Notes: a model not told the origin generated them from the sequence alone. A stretch of DNA of 64,000 nucleotides from Actinopolyspora alba (GCF_900112765.1 NZ_FOMZ01000001.1:124001-188000); one strand, 5' to 3'. Shown: positions 7,661 to 17,345, numbered from the stretch's first letter. Made by a program: numbers and translations.

Positions 7661-8530
7661 TCAGTGGGCCGCGTCCCAGGCGGCGTACGCCTCCTCCACC
7701 ACCCGCACCGCGTCGTCGACGTCATCGGTCAGGTGGAGCAGCCCCAGTTCCTGATCGCCGATCTTACCGCTGGAGTGCATGGTGTCGCGGATCCACTCGT
7801 AGAGCCCGCGCCAGTACGAACGGCCGAACATCACCACGGGGAACTTGGTGACCTTCTTCGTCTGCACCAGGGTCAGCGACTCGAACAGCTCGTCCATGGT
7901 CCCGAATCCACCGGGCAGGCACACGAACGCCTGGGCGTACTTGACGAACATCGTCTTGCGCGTGAAGAAGTACCGGAAGTTCACCCCGAGGTCGACCCAC
8001 GGGTTCAGCCCCTGCTCGAAGGGGAGCTCGATCCCCAGCCCGATGGACAGCCCGCCCGCCTCGGAGGCGCCTCGGTTGACCGCCTCCATGGTGCCGGGCC
8101 CACCACCGGTGATCACCGCGGAGCCGGTTCCCGCCAGGGCCGATCCCAGCCGCACGCCCTCCCGGTACTCCTCGTGCTCCCGTGGCGTGCGGGCCGAACC
8201 GAACACGGTGGTGGCACGGGGAACCTCGGCCAGCGCGCCGAATCCCTCGACGAACTCGGCCTGGATCCGCATCACCCGCCAGGGATCGGTGTGCACCCAG
8301 TCGGCGGGACCCCTGGAATCGAGCAGCCGTTGGTCGGTGGTCGTCGGCTCGCCCATCCTGGAGCGGCGCAGCACTACGGGACCGCGCTGCTTTTCGTGGG
8401 GGTGTTCGTCCCCGTCCGGATACTCACCGTCACCGCCGAGAACCTCTCCCACCGGTTGCTGTTCCTCGCTTTCCGGGTGGTGTGCTCCGTTGCCTTCCGG
8501 ACCGTGGTGTCGCTGACCGTCGATCGTCAT
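7661..8530 (-). CDS. LOG family protein, longer paralog
   Basis: A 289-residue member of TIGR00730. The core reads TVFGSART, ITGGGPGTMEAVNRGA, and the catalytic-site motif LPGGFGTMDELFESLTL. An N-terminal extension rich in His/Glu/Gly precedes KQRGPVVLRR and the conserved SDWVHTDPWRV-type segment (here ADWVHTDPWRV). This extended form is common in actinobacteria. The frame is open to 9247, but ATG 8530 is the last sensible start before the divergent SPFH gene; its ribosome site is weak. It is followed 23 nt later by a shorter LOG paralog. Confidence 0.86.
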   Translation of the reverse strand: MTIDGQRHHGPEGNGAHHPESEEQQPVGEVLGGDGEYPDGDEHPHEKQRGPVVLRRSRMGEPTTTDQRLLDSRGPADWVHTDPWRVMRIQAEFVEGFGALAEVPRATTVFGSARTPREHEEYREGVRLGSALAGTGSAVITGGGPGTMEAVNRGASEAGGLSIGLGIELPFEQGLNPWVDLGVNFRYFFTRKTMFVKYAQAFVCLPGGFGTMDELFESLTLVQTKKVTKFPVVMFGRSYWRGLYEWIRDTMHSSGKIGDQELGLLHLTDDVDDAVRVVEEAYAAWDAAH

Positions 8531-8785
8531 GCCACCGAGCTTATGCACTCCGCGTGAACCCGAGATGATGTCCCCGGAACAGGCGACGGGCGATCGGCTC
8601 AACCCGGTACCGCTTCCGGACGCGTTCGGCGTCCCCCGAAAGCCGTGAGCGGAGTAACATCCTGGGCAAGCGACCCGTACCGTCACCGCGCGGCGGTGAC
8701 GCGCACGAGTCGTCGGCGTGGTCTCCCGGTCCCGACGAGCGGCGGAGGGGCCGGGACGGAATCTCGCCGCTGCAGGGGGCCGGAA

Positions 8786-9793
8786 ATGATCATCGAAGTA
8801 CTCATCGGCGTACTGGTCGTTCTCGCGCTCGTCGCCGCTTCCAGTGTGCGGATCATCAGGCAGTACGAGCGCGGTGTGGTGCTGCGCTTCGGACGGCTGC
8901 AGCGCACCGTCAGACCTCCGGGCCTGACGGCGATCGTGCCCGGGGTCGATCGGCTGCGCAAGGTCAACATGCAGATCATCACGATGCCCGTACCGGGTCA
9001 GGAGGGGATAACCAGGGACAACGTGACCGTGAAGGTGGACGCGGTGGTCTACTTCAACGTCACCGACCCCGCCAGGGCCGTCATCAACGTGGAGGACTAC
9101 CTGTTCGCCATGGGCCAGGTGGCCCAGGCCTCGCTCCGCTCGATCATCGGCAAGAGCGATCTCGACGACCTGCTGTCGGACCGGGAGAAGCTCAATCAGG
9201 GGCTGGAGGTCATGATCGACAGCCCCGCGTTGAACTGGGGCGTGCACATCGACAGGGTCGAGATCAAGGACGTCTCACTGCCCGAGGCGATGAAACGCTC
9301 GATCGCGCGACAGGCCGAGGCGGAACGGGAACGCCGTTCGCGGATCATCTCCGCCGACGGCGAGTTCCAGGCCTCCCGCAAGCTCTCGGAAGCCGCGGCG
9401 GTGATGGGGCAGACCCCGGCCGCGTTGCAGCTGCGTCTGCTGGAGACCGTGGTCGAGGTGGCCGCCGAGAAGAACTCCACCCTCGTGCTGCCGTTCCCGG
9501 TCGAACTGCTGCGCTTCGTGGACCGCACGCGGGACGGTGCCGCCGAAGCCCCCGCCGCGGCGATGGACACCTCGGGCGACGACCACTCCGGGACGGAGGA
9601 CGGCGGAGAGACCGAACAGCGCCGTTCCACGGCCGAGGAGTGGTACGAGCTGCCGGACGACGCCGGAGGCGGTGTGTCCGTTCGAACCGATACGGCCGGA
9701 ACGGAATCACCACCGCACGTGCCGGGACAACGGGAGACTCAGCAGCGGGCCGAGGAGCAGGAGGACGCCACGCGCACCGGACCCGCCCGGTAA
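8786..9793 (+). CDS. SPFH/Band 7 domain membrane protein (slipin/stomatin-like)
   Basis: A 335-residue protein. One N-terminal membrane helix (VLIGVLVVLALVAASSV) precedes an SPFH domain with the slipin hallmarks YERGVVLRFGRL, PGLTAIVPGVDRL and VDAVVYFNVTDP. A helical oligomerisation region (AEAERERRSRIISADGEFQAS) and an acidic, disordered C-terminal tail rich in Glu, Asp and Thr follow. Slipins form large membrane-associated rings and scaffold microdomains, often with an NfeD partner; no NfeD gene is seen here. ATG 8786 follows AGGGGG by six nt. Divergent from the LOG pair, with 255 nt between that hold no visible gene. Confidence 0.9.
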   Translation: MIIEVLIGVLVVLALVAASSVRIIRQYERGVVLRFGRLQRTVRPPGLTAIVPGVDRLRKVNMQIITMPVPGQEGITRDNVTVKVDAVVYFNVTDPARAVINVEDYLFAMGQVAQASLRSIIGKSDLDDLLSDREKLNQGLEVMIDSPALNWGVHIDRVEIKDVSLPEAMKRSIARQAEAERERRSRIISADGEFQASRKLSEAAAVMGQTPAALQLRLLETVVEVAAEKNSTLVLPFPVELLRFVDRTRDGAAEAPAAAMDTSGDDHSGTEDGGETEQRRSTAEEWYELPDDAGGGVSVRTDTAGTESPPHVPGQRETQQRAEEQEDATRTGPAR

Positions 9794-9830
9794 GGCCCGG
9801 TGGATCCGGTTGTCGCGGTCAACAGCGCGG

Positions 9831-10922
9831 TCAGCCCGGTACACCGTCCCCCAGTGCCCGACGCAGCACCTCGGCGCAGTGCCGGACGTCGGCCGCGGCG
9901 ACGTTCTCCTGCTGGGTGTGGGCGAGAGTCGGCGAACCGGGGCCGAAGTTCACGGCGGGCATGCCGCGCGCGGCGAACCGCGCCACATCGGTCCAGCCGA
10001 GCTTGGCGACCGGTGAGGATCCGGAAGCACGCACCAACTCGCTGGTCGCCTCCTCGGCCAGACCGGGGTGCGCTGCCCTGGCGGCGTCGACCACGGTCAC
10101 CTCGAACCCCTCGAACACCTCCCGGACCCGCTGTTCCGCCTCGGCCAACGAGGTGTCCGGGGCGAACCGGTGGTTGACGGTGACCACGCACTCGTCCGGC
10201 ACCACGTTGCCCGCCACGCCGCCGCTGATGCCGACCGCCTGCAGCCCCTCGTGGAAGCGCAACCCGTCGATCTCGGGTTCACGCGGGGTGTACTCGGTGA
10301 GCCTGCGCAACACCGGCTCGGCCGCGTGGATGGCGTTCTCCCCCATCCAGGCGCGTGCCGAGTGCGCCCGGACCCCGCGGGTTCGCACCTCGACCCGCAG
10401 CGTCCCCTGGCACCCCGCCTCGACGGCCGCGTTGGACGGCTCGCACACCACCGCGAGCCCCCCGTCCATCCAGTCGGGCAGGTCACGCTCGATCCGGTTG
10501 AGCCCGTTGCGGTCGGCGGAGACCTCCTCGCAGTCGTAGAACACGAAGGTCAGGTCGTGCTTCGGCCGGTCGAGCGTCGCGGCGAGGTGCAGCATCACCG
10601 CGTCGCCGCCCTTCATGTCCACCGTCCCGCAGCCGTGCAGTATCTCCTCGTCCGCGCCACCGGAACGGCGCAGCGGCAGGTTGTCGTTGACGGGAACGGT
10701 GTCCAGGTGGCCGGCGAGGACCACTCGGGACTCCAGACCGAGGTTCGTGCGGGCCAGCACGGCGTTCCCACTGCGTACGACCTCCAGCCCCGGGGCGTCC
10801 GTACGCAGCGCCTGTTCCACGGCGTCGGCCAGCTCGTCCTCGGAACCGGAAACGCTCGGGATGTCGACCAAAGCGGCGGTGAGTTCGACCGGGTCGGCGG
10901 TGAGATCCAATCGCGGCGTCAC
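9831..10922 (-). CDS. dapE: succinyl-diaminopimelate desuccinylase
   Basis: Zinc-dependent M20 amidohydrolase that converts N-succinyl-LL-diaminopimelate to LL-diaminopimelate in the succinylase branch of lysine/peptidoglycan precursor synthesis. Metal ligands and catalytic residues are visible: His in AGHLDTVP, the bridging Asp in GTVDMKGGD, the Glu pair in YDCEEV, Glu in CEPSNAAV, and His in LAHTQQEN near the end. GTG 10922 follows GGTAGGG by eight nt and gives 363 residues; GTG 10931 and 10943 are alternatives. It is divergent from dapD with 139 nt between, so the two lysine genes probably share a control region. Confidence 0.93.
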   Translation of the reverse strand: MTPRLDLTADPVELTAALVDIPSVSGSEDELADAVEQALRTDAPGLEVVRSGNAVLARTNLGLESRVVLAGHLDTVPVNDNLPLRRSGGADEEILHGCGTVDMKGGDAVMLHLAATLDRPKHDLTFVFYDCEEVSADRNGLNRIERDLPDWMDGGLAVVCEPSNAAVEAGCQGTLRVEVRTRGVRAHSARAWMGENAIHAAEPVLRRLTEYTPREPEIDGLRFHEGLQAVGISGGVAGNVVPDECVVTVNHRFAPDTSLAEAEQRVREVFEGFEVTVVDAARAAHPGLAEEATSELVRASGSSPVAKLGWTDVARFAARGMPAVNFGPGSPTLAHTQQENVAAADVRHCAEVLRRALGDGVPG

Positions 10923-11061
10923 GTCCGGCACCCTACCGCCCACTGCGAGGCGGCACCGGCGCGGCGATTACCGTTTTCACGGCCCCGGGTGTGGCCGCAC
11001 GAGCCCCGGGAAGACTCTCCCGCTCGGCTCGAATGCCGAGTTCAAAGCCGATTGGAGAACG

Positions 11062-12051
11062 ATGAGCAGCCCGAACACTCCGGACCCGCAGGTTACCGGC
11101 GCCCACGGTGTGGGAATCGCCACGATCACCGACGACGGAACCGTGCTCGACACCTGGTTCCCGACCGTCCGGCTCGGTGAGCCCGAGCAGGTCGGCAGCA
11201 GCCGACTGACCACTGCCGAGGCAGCCGACTCGCTGGGGGACGCCGGAGCGGAGCTGCTCGGCCGCGACGAGGCGCGCGGTGTGGAGGTGGTGGCCGTGCG
11301 CACGGGCATCGGCAAGCTCGCCGACGCCCCCGCCGACACACACGATCTCTACCTGCGGCTGCACCTGCTCTCGCACCGGTTGGTGCGCCCGCACGGGCAG
11401 AACCTGGAGGGCATGTTCGGCCTGCTGTCCAACGCGGTCTGGACCAACCACGGCCCCTGCCCGGTGGAGGGCTTCGAGGCCACCAGGCTGCGGCTCAGCG
11501 CGCGTGGCCCGGTGACGGTCTACAGCGTCGACAAGTTCCCCCGCATGGTGGACTACGTCATCCCGTCGGGGGTCCGTATCGGCGATGCCGACCGGGTTCG
11601 GCTGGGTGCCCACCTGGCCAGCGGCACCACCGTGATGCACGAGGGATTCGTCAACTTCAACGCGGGCACGCTGGGTGCCTCCATGGTGGAGGGGCGCATC
11701 TCGGCGGGCGTCGTCGTCGGTGACGGCTCGGACGTCGGGGGCGGCGCCTCGATCATGGGCACGCTGTCCGGTGGCGGTCGTGAGGTGATCTCGGTCGGCG
11801 AGCGCTGCCTGATCGGCGCGAACGGCGGCTGCGGCATCTCGCTGGGCGACGACTGCGTCGTGGAGGCGGGGCTTTACCTCACGGCGGGCACCAAGGTCGC
11901 CCTGGAGGACGGCAAGCTGACCAAGGCCGCGGAGCTGTCCGGCGCGGACGGGTTGCTGTTCCGGCGCAACTCGAACACCGGCGCCGTCGAGGTCATGGCG
12001 CGCACCGGCGGCAAGGTGGAGCTCAACGCCGCGTTGCACGCCAACGACTGA
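11062..12051 (+). CDS. dapD: tetrahydrodipicolinate N-succinyltransferase
   Basis: Left-handed beta-helix acyltransferase that transfers succinate from succinyl-CoA to tetrahydrodipicolinate, the step that commits flux to the succinylase route. At 329 residues it matches the actinobacterial DapD class (longer than the enteric enzyme), with hexapeptide repeats from about residue 170. The catalytic-region segments are [20 protein letters not shown] and [23 protein letters not shown] 11062 follows GGAG by four nt. It is divergent from dapE, with dapC 1.4 kb away. Confidence 0.94.
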   Translation: MSSPNTPDPQVTGAHGVGIATITDDGTVLDTWFPTVRLGEPEQVGSSRLTTAEAADSLGDAGAELLGRDEARGVEVVAVRTGIGKLADAPADTHDLYLRLHLLSHRLVRPHGQNLEGMFGLLSNAVWTNHGPCPVEGFEATRLRLSARGPVTVYSVDKFPRMVDYVIPSGVRIGDADRVRLGAHLASGTTVMHEGFVNFNAGTLGASMVEGRISAGVVVGDGSDVGGGASIMGTLSGGGREVISVGERCLIGANGGCGISLGDDCVVEAGLYLTAGTKVALEDGKLTKAAELSGADGLLFRRNSNTGAVEVMARTGGKVELNAALHAND

Positions 12052-12080
12052 TCGAGGCTTTCCGGTCGGATTGCTCGCTC

Positions 12081-12132
12081 GGCGGAACCTCCCGCCTGCT
12101 CTCGCTCCGGGCGGCCCGACATCGGGTAGGTG
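12081..12132. repeat. dispersed repeat copy, core GGCGGAACCTCCCGC
   Basis: This 52-nt stretch, 30 nt downstream of dapD, matches the reverse complement of about 1729-1780 at most positions. It includes GGCGGAACCTC, GCTCTCGCTCCGGG and GCCCGACATCGGGTAGG. The segment CCCGACATCGGG is itself a near palindrome. Placement right after a stop codon suggests a role at transcript ends. Confidence 0.7.
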
Positions 12133-12210
12133 GGCGGCACGGGGGCGGCCTGCCGCGAACACGCCCCGGAAACCGGGCCGGGAAGGTCGTGTCGGCACTA
12201 CCATGACGGC

Positions 12211-13191
12211 ATGTCCTCGGACGACGCTCGGGACGACGCGCGTAACCGGACCTCGGCGGGGACCGATCCGGTCGACATCGGTCTGCCCGCCGAGCCGGTG
12301 CGCGCCGCGCGCGGCGCGTCGGTCGTCGAGCACATCCGCGCCGCGCTGGACACCAGGACCAGGGCACTGCTGGCACATGATCCGGGTACGCGTTCCGGCT
12401 CGGATCCCGAGGACCTGCACCGGATGCGGGTGTCGGTTCGCCGGATGCGGGCGGTGCTCAAGGCCGGGCGGAGCTGGCTCGAACGGGACTGGTGCCGCTC
12501 GCTGCGGGCCGAGCTCGGCTGGCTGGGACGCGGTCTGGGGCCGGTTCGGGATCTGGACGTCCAGCTGGCAGGGCTTCGCGAGGAACGCGATGAGCTGGAC
12601 GAGGCCGAGCGGAGACCGGCGACGCGGCTGATCGACGAGCTGACCGAGCGGCGCGAGTCCGCTCGCGCGGACCTGCTGGAGATGATGCGGGCCGAACGCT
12701 ACGAGCGGTTGCTGCGGTCGCTGGGCGAGGCGGTGCACGAAGGCCCGCCGACCGCCTCGACTCCGCCCGCCGAGTCCGACGCGCTGTACGAGTTGGTGCG
12801 TGGCGGCGTGCGAACCGTCGAACGCGCTGTCGGTCGGCTGGGCGACCCACCGACGGACGAGCGGCTGCACGCGCTGCGGATCGAGGCCAAACGGCTCCGC
12901 TACTGCGCGGAGCTGGCGGTGCCGGTGTTCGACGGAGTCGTCAAGGACGTGCTGGCAGCCGCCGAGAAGCTGCAGGACGTGCTCGGGGTGCACCAGGACG
13001 CGGTGGTGACCGAGGAGTGGCTGTGGTGGTTGACCCACGGCGATGAAAACGGTTCGGAACCGGCTCCCGTCCGGGATCCCGAGGTCGTGTTCGTGGCGGG
13101 GCGGCTGGCCGAGCGAGCGCGGGCTCGCAGGGTGCGACAGCGCGAGGCGTGGTGGCCCGCCTGGCGGAAGCTGCTGCGGTTGGAGCTGTAG
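12211..13191 (+). CDS. CHAD domain protein
   Basis: A 326-residue all-helical protein with the conserved-histidine alpha-helical domain, a fold that binds inorganic polyphosphate granules. Two signature helices are visible: DLHRMRVSVRRMRAVLK near residue 70 and LHALRIEAKRLRYCAEL near residue 222. In both, the basic face and His are intact. There is no CYTH domain, which is often fused or adjacent, so this is a stand-alone CHAD protein. ATG 12211 lacks a clear ribosome site. Downstream lies repeat-rich non-coding DNA before convergent dapC. Confidence 0.88.
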   Translation: MSSDDARDDARNRTSAGTDPVDIGLPAEPVRAARGASVVEHIRAALDTRTRALLAHDPGTRSGSDPEDLHRMRVSVRRMRAVLKAGRSWLERDWCRSLRAELGWLGRGLGPVRDLDVQLAGLREERDELDEAERRPATRLIDELTERRESARADLLEMMRAERYERLLRSLGEAVHEGPPTASTPPAESDALYELVRGGVRTVERAVGRLGDPPTDERLHALRIEAKRLRYCAELAVPVFDGVVKDVLAAAEKLQDVLGVHQDAVVTEEWLWWLTHGDENGSEPAPVRDPEVVFVAGRLAERARARRVRQREAWWPAWRKLLRLEL

Positions 13192-13327
13192 CGGGTCGTA
13201 CGACGACAGGGCGCGAGCCGGATCGCCAGAACCGGGATGCCGTGCGGATCTCACTTCGGTTCCCGGGACCGCGCCGACCCGACACGCCCGGGAGAGGACG
13301 TGAAGCAGCGCCCCTGCGCAGGCGGCG

Positions 13328-13346
13328 GCGATTTCTCGCGAAATTG
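13328..13346. repeat. third copy of the ATTTCTCGCGAAAT palindrome
   Basis: GCGATTTCTCGCGAAATTG matches the paired copies at 1511-1606 through the core ATTTCTCGCGAAAT and diverges on the right flank. It is intergenic, downstream of the CHAD gene. Confidence 0.65.
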
Positions 13347-13360
13347 ACGCGCCGTCGGTG

Positions 13361-13428
13361 TCGGGGCCGGCCGATGTCGTCGGGGCCGGCCGATGTCGTC
13401 GGGGCCGGCCGATGTCGTCGGGGCCGGC
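13361..13428. repeat. 19-bp tandem repeat, three full units plus 11 nt
   Basis: The unit TCGGGGCCGGCCGATGTCG occurs at 13361, 13380 and 13399 without change, then a partial unit to 13428. It contains the palindrome GGCCGGCC. It is non-coding, between the convergent CHAD and dapC genes. There are no spacers, so it is not a CRISPR. Confidence 0.9.
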
Positions 13429-13455
13429 GGCGAGAGCCCCGTGAGAGGGTCCGCC
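13429..13455. repeat. partial dispersed repeat copy (reverse orientation)
   Basis: GGCGAGAGCCCC followed by GTGAGAGGGTCCGCC resembles 1754-1780 (GAGCGAGAGCCGTGCGAGAGGTTCCGCC). It is therefore a diverged third copy of the GGCGGAACCTC element. It abuts the 19-bp tandem array and lies 43 nt past the 3' end of dapC. Confidence 0.5.
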
Positions 13456-13498
13456 AACCGGGCGCCGCGGCGAACCGGTCCCGGCCCCGGAACGACCG

Positions 13499-14644
13499 CT
13501 ATTCGGCGAGACGCCGCGCGGCGGCTTCGACACGCTCGTCGGAGGCGGTCAGCGCCACCCGCACGTGCTGCTCACCGGCGGGGCCGTAGAACGTGCCGGG
13601 GGCCACCAGGATTCCGCGCCGAGCCAGCCAGTCCACCGTGCTCCAGGCGTCCGTGCCGCCGCCCGCCCACAGGTAGAGCCCGGCCTCGGAGTGGTCGATC
13701 CGGAACCCGGCGCCCTCCAGTGCGCTCCACAGCCGCTCACGCCGCGCACGGTAGCGCTCGTACTGCTGCCGCACGTGCTCGTCGTCGCCGAGCGCGGCGG
13801 TCATGGCCTCCTGCACGGGCCGGGGCATGATCATTCCGGCGTGCTTGCGCACTTCCAGCAGGTTGCCGACAAGCCGCGGATCACCGGTGACGAAGCCCGC
13901 GCGGTAGCCCGCGAAGTTGGAGGTCTTCGACAGCGAGTGAACCGCCAGCACCCCATCCGGTCGCTCGCCGGACACCGCCCGGTCCAGTACGGACACCGGC
14001 CGGTTCCGCCACCCCAGGTCCAGGTAGCACTCGTCGGAGGCCACCACGGCGCCGACCTCGCGTGCCGCGCGCACCGATTCGGCCATGGTGGCGGCACCGT
14101 CGACCCGCCCGGTGGGATTGGACGGCGAGTTCAGCCACACCAGGGCGGTCCCGGCGGGCGGGGCCTGTCCGGGAGCCAGCCGAACGATCTCGGCACCGGC
14201 CAGGCGGGCTCCCACCTCGTAGGTGGGATAGGCCAGTTCGGGAATCGCCACCACGTCCCCGGGACGGACCCCCAACAGGGTGGGCAGCCAGGCGACGAAC
14301 TCCTTGGAGCCGACCGTGGGCAGCACGGCTTCCGCGTCGAGCCCGGTCACGCCGTGCCTGCGCCGCAGGGCCTCGACGGCGGCGGAACGGAGTTCCGCCG
14401 TGCCGTGCGTCGCCGGGTAACCGGGCGAGTCCGCCCCGGCGGCGAGGGCTTCACGCAGCACGGGCGGCACCGAGTCGACGGGGGTACCCACCGACAGGTT
14501 GACCACGCCGTCGGGATGCGAACGCGCCAGCTCACCGGCCGAGGCGAGCGAGTCCCAGGGGAACTCGGGCAGCCGGGGGCCCCGCGGCTCGGGCGATGAC
14601 TGCCCGGTTACCGCGACACCGCCGGACAAACCGTCGACACTCAT
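13499..14644 (-). CDS. dapC: succinyldiaminopimelate transaminase (class I/II aminotransferase)
   Basis: PLP enzyme that makes N-succinyl-LL-diaminopimelate from the keto precursor with glutamate as amino donor. The 381-residue class I/II aminotransferase fold shows [21 protein letters not shown] and the PLP Lys in [16 protein letters not shown]. Family knowledge places DapC beside fdxA in actinobacteria, exactly as here. The ATG overlaps the fdxA stop by 4 nt (ATGA), so the two are co-translated. With dapE and dapD nearby, the window encodes three consecutive steps of the succinylase pathway. Confidence 0.92.
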   Translation of the reverse strand: MSVDGLSGGVAVTGQSSPEPRGPRLPEFPWDSLASAGELARSHPDGVVNLSVGTPVDSVPPVLREALAAGADSPGYPATHGTAELRSAAVEALRRRHGVTGLDAEAVLPTVGSKEFVAWLPTLLGVRPGDVVAIPELAYPTYEVGARLAGAEIVRLAPGQAPPAGTALVWLNSPSNPTGRVDGAATMAESVRAAREVGAVVASDECYLDLGWRNRPVSVLDRAVSGERPDGVLAVHSLSKTSNFAGYRAGFVTGDPRLVGNLLEVRKHAGMIMPRPVQEAMTAALGDDEHVRQQYERYRARRERLWSALEGAGFRIDHSEAGLYLWAGGGTDAWSTVDWLARRGILVAPGTFYGPAGEQHVRVALTASDERVEAAARRLAE

Positions 14645-14961
14645 TCGCCCTGCGGGGGCAGGCTGGACACGGGCTCGACGTCCTTGTTGACCTTGCCCAC
14701 CTTGGCGGCGCCGCCCGGTGAACCCAGGTCGTCGAAGAAGTCCACGTTGGCCTGCGTGTAGGCAGCCCACTCGTCGGGAACGTCGTCCTCGTAGTAGATG
14801 GCCTCAACCGGGCAGACCGGTTCACAGGCACCGCAGTCGACGCACTCGTCCGGATGGATGTAGAGCATCCGCCCGCCCTCGTAGATGCAGTCGACGGGGC
14901 ATTCCTCGATGCATCCCTTGTCGAGCACGTCGACGCAGGGCTCGGCGATCACGTAGGTCAC
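14641..14961 (-). CDS. fdxA: 7Fe ferredoxin
   Basis: A 106-residue bacterial ferredoxin carrying one [3Fe-4S] and one [4Fe-4S] cluster. The first Cys set is [19 protein letters not shown] and the second is [12 protein letters not shown]. The C-terminal extension beyond residue 60 is typical of the mycobacterial/streptomycete FdxA type. The GTG start at 14961 follows AGGAGA by seven nt. It is co-translated with dapC. It likely serves as an electron carrier for oxidoreductases elsewhere; nothing in dapC needs it. Confidence 0.95.
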   Translation of the reverse strand: MTYVIAEPCVDVLDKGCIEECPVDCIYEGGRMLYIHPDECVDCGACEPVCPVEAIYYEDDVPDEWAAYTQANVDFFDDLGSPGGAAKVGKVNKDVEPVSSLPPQGE

Positions 14962-15142
14962 GATTGCTCTCCTGCTTGGTACGTTTTCTCGTCCCGCGCC
15001 GGTTTCCCGCGCGGCTGACGCCAGTATCTCTCGGAAGCGCCCCGTACACATAGGTGGTTCCACAGCGCGGGAGCCACGATGAGGGTACTCGGCGCCGCAC
15101 GCGCAGGTAAACGGCCACGCGCCGTAGCGGCACCGTGAGTAC

Positions 15143-16027
15143 TCAGTCGGTTGACAACCTACCGTGCTTGTTGATCCATTTGCTCGCCTTCCGCGCGATA
15201 CTCCGCAGCGCGGCTCGTTCTCCCAGGTAACCGCCCACGACACCGACCACGGGCAGCGAACCGAGCACCTCGTGGTGCAGCCTTCCCTGCGGGCGCGCGT
15301 CCAATGCGGCGTGCACCTCCCAGAGCGCACGTGCCATTCGCCACACCGCCCGTGCGAGCGCCCTGGGGCGGGAGCGCCGCCCGTCCGTCAGTTCACCGGT
15401 GAGCTCGACCGCCCGCCGCTCGTCGACCAGTCGCTGCTCGGTCCACTGCCGCTCGGAACCGCCGCCCGCCGCTACCTCACGGGACATATCGCGACCGAGC
15501 ATCACGTGCGCGATCATCCTGACCTGCTCCGTCCGGTCGTGCAGTCCGTGTTCACCGGCGACGGCGACGAGGACGAGTCCCTGCGCGACCGTGCCCAGCG
15601 CGTTGCGCAGGGGAAGTTTGGAAGTGATGACCCCGCCGAAGCGGGGCAGCCCGACGATCGCGGCGAGGAACCTGCCCACCCGCAGCGACCACCAGTCGCA
15701 GCGTTGCGAGACGGTCATCGCGTCCCAGGCCGAGCTGCCGGGAAGCCGCATGCCGTCGAGCCTGCGCAGCAACCCCGCGGTGTTCTTCCGCCGGGAACCG
15801 CTCGCCGCATCCGTTCGGTGGTCCACCACCGATTCGAGCTCGCCGGTGGCTCGGCCGCTCGCGCCGTCCGCCCCCGCGCGAAGGTCGTCCCCGGTGGGCT
15901 GTGGACCGAACTTGCCGCGCAGCCGGAACGGGTCGGACTCCCGCAGCGCGCGCAGCACCGGATCGCAGGCACGCACGAACGGCCGCAGCACCTCGGCGAG
16001 TCGCTCGTCGGTGATCACCTCGGCCAC
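15143..16027 (-). CDS. conserved hypothetical protein
   Basis: A 294-residue protein I do not recognise. It is basic overall. A hydrophobic segment ([19 protein letters not shown]) lies near residue 150, and a second is near the C terminus ([28 protein letters not shown]). That second stretch resembles the glycine-rich helices of EcsC-like proteins, but too weakly to name it. The GTG start follows GAGGTGA that lies inside the end of the upstream membrane-protein gene, six nt away. The two are therefore probably translated from one message with mshB. Confidence 0.65.
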   Translation of the reverse strand: MAEVITDERLAEVLRPFVRACDPVLRALRESDPFRLRGKFGPQPTGDDLRAGADGASGRATGELESVVDHRTDAASGSRRKNTAGLLRRLDGMRLPGSSAWDAMTVSQRCDWWSLRVGRFLAAIVGLPRFGGVITSKLPLRNALGTVAQGLVLVAVAGEHGLHDRTEQVRMIAHVMLGRDMSREVAAGGGSERQWTEQRLVDERRAVELTGELTDGRRSRPRALARAVWRMARALWEVHAALDARPQGRLHHEVLGSLPVVGVVGGYLGERAALRSIARKASKWINKHGRLSTD

Positions 16028-16033
16028 GGCTGT

Positions 16034-16420
16034 TCACCTCGCACCCGGCGGAGCGTTCCGCACGATGCCGATCATGGCCGCCGCGGGCAGCACCCCGGCC
16101 GCGATCAGCAGATAAGTGCGCCAGTCCTGCGCGGGCAGCAGCACGTCGCCACCGGGGCCGAACACGCCCAGCACGAACACGGTGAGAAACCACACCAGCA
16201 CCGGCACCCAGCAGGCCGCACCGTTCGGGGAGCTCTTGGCCGCCACCGCCACCAGCAGGGGGTTGGTGACGGCCGCCACGGCAGCGGTTATCGGGAACTG
16301 CACCGGCCCCAGGTACGAGGGCAGGAAGAACAGTTCGATGATCGCCAGCAGCAGCGCGTCCAGCGCCAGCAGTGCGATCAGGCCGTGCTCCGGCTGTTTC
16401 GTGATGTGCTCACTCGTCAT
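16034..16420 (-). CDS. small four-helix membrane protein
   Basis: A 128-residue integral membrane protein with four hydrophobic stretches: IALLALDALLLAIIELFFL, ITAAVAAVTNPLLVAVAA, VPVLVWFLTVFVLGVFG and YLLIAAGVLPAAAMIGIV. No family recognised; similar small proteins often accompany mshB in actinobacteria. The ATG at 16420 overlaps the mshB stop by 11 nt, and GGGAAG lies four nt upstream. It is the second gene in the mshB unit. Confidence 0.72.
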   Translation of the reverse strand: MTSEHITKQPEHGLIALLALDALLLAIIELFFLPSYLGPVQFPITAAVAAVTNPLLVAVAAKSSPNGAACWVPVLVWFLTVFVLGVFGPGGDVLLPAQDWRTYLLIAAGVLPAAAMIGIVRNAPPGAR

Positions 16421-17345
16421 GGCTTCCCGCCTGTTCGGAAGTCGCGGCCCGCTCCGAGGTCGTGTCCAGCCCCGCGAACAGGTCCGTGCTCGGTGCCGCC
16501 TCGTCGCCGCTGCCCAGTGCGTAGTACTCGGTGGTCGACACCGGCTGGCCGATCCCGTTGGACAACGCGTAGGCAGCCGTTCCGACACCCTCGGACGAGT
16601 CGCCGGTCCAGACCCGCACCTGGGTGCGGTGCGCCCGCAACGCCGCGAGCTTGGCGGGCAGCTGTTCCGCGACATCGACGGAGGTGGTGATCTCGTCGGG
16701 CTCGACGGCCGGTAGTTCCGCGGCGTCGGGCAGCGGGAACGGCACGTCGCAGGACTCGCCGAGCCGTTCCAGTCCCGCCCGGAGATCGGCCACGGACCGG
16801 ACCGCGTAGAACAGCCTGCGCACCTCGGGCACCCGTTGGGTGGCCGCCACGGTCAACTCGTGCGCCCGAACGTGGTCCGGGTGGCCGTACCCGCCGTCCG
16901 AGGCGTAGGTGACCACCACCTGGGGGCGAACCTCGCGCAGCACGGCTTCCAGCTGGGCGATCTGCTCGGCGGGATCGCCCGCCACCAGTGAGCGGGGGTG
17001 GCTTCGCGGTGCCGCGGTGGCGGTCTTGCCGTGCTCCTGCCACACCATCCCGGAATCGCGCCAGCGCCCGATGCCGCCGAGGAAGCGCTGCTCGGTGACT
17101 CCCAGCGAGGAACAGGCACGACGCAGTTCACCGATGCGGTAGCCGCCCAGCTGGTCGGCCCCGTCGGAATCCAACCCGCGCAGTTCGTCGGGAATGACCT
17201 CACCCTCCTCACCCAGCGTGCAGGTGACCAGGGTCACCCGCACTCCGGCGGCGGCGTAGCGGGCGATGGTTCCACCGGTCCAGAGTGTCTCGTCGTCCGG
17301 ATGCGCGTGTACCAGCAGCAAGCTCGGTTCAGTCGTCGATGTCAC
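16410..17345 (-). CDS. mshB: mycothiol biosynthesis deacetylase (PIG-L family)
   Basis: Zinc deacetylase that converts GlcNAc-Ins to GlcN-Ins, the second step of mycothiol synthesis, the main thiol of actinobacteria. The 311-residue PIG-L fold shows the metal/catalytic motif HAHPDDE at the N terminus and the third ligand in YGHPDHVRAHE. The insert DGADQLGGYRIGELRRAC is typical of MshB. Mycothiol S-conjugate amidase (Mca) has the same fold, but its N terminus and length differ. It starts a three-gene minus-strand unit. Confidence 0.88.
   Translation of the reverse strand: MTSTTEPSLLLVHAHPDDETLWTGGTIARYAAAGVRVTLVTCTLGEEGEVIPDELRGLDSDGADQLGGYRIGELRRACSSLGVTEQRFLGGIGRWRDSGMVWQEHGKTATAAPRSHPRSLVAGDPAEQIAQLEAVLREVRPQVVVTYASDGGYGHPDHVRAHELTVAATQRVPEVRRLFYAVRSVADLRAGLERLGESCDVPFPLPDAAELPAVEPDEITTSVDVAEQLPAKLAALRAHRTQVRVWTGDSSEGVGTAAYALSNGIGQPVSTTEYYALGSGDEAAPSTDLFAGLDTTSERAATSEQAGSHDE

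Noticed and set aside
8531-9247. N-terminal extension of the longer LOG gene
   Set aside because: It overlaps the divergent SPFH gene and reads as low-complexity sequence; the LOG family begins near ATG 8530.
13361-13428. CRISPR array
   Set aside because: Units are contiguous with no unique spacers, only three copies, and no cas genes are in the window.
10933-13533. 866-codon open frame on the - strand opposite dapD and the CHAD gene
   Set aside because: Shadow frame of two well-supported + strand genes; low-complexity His/Arg/Pro/Gly composition and no domain.
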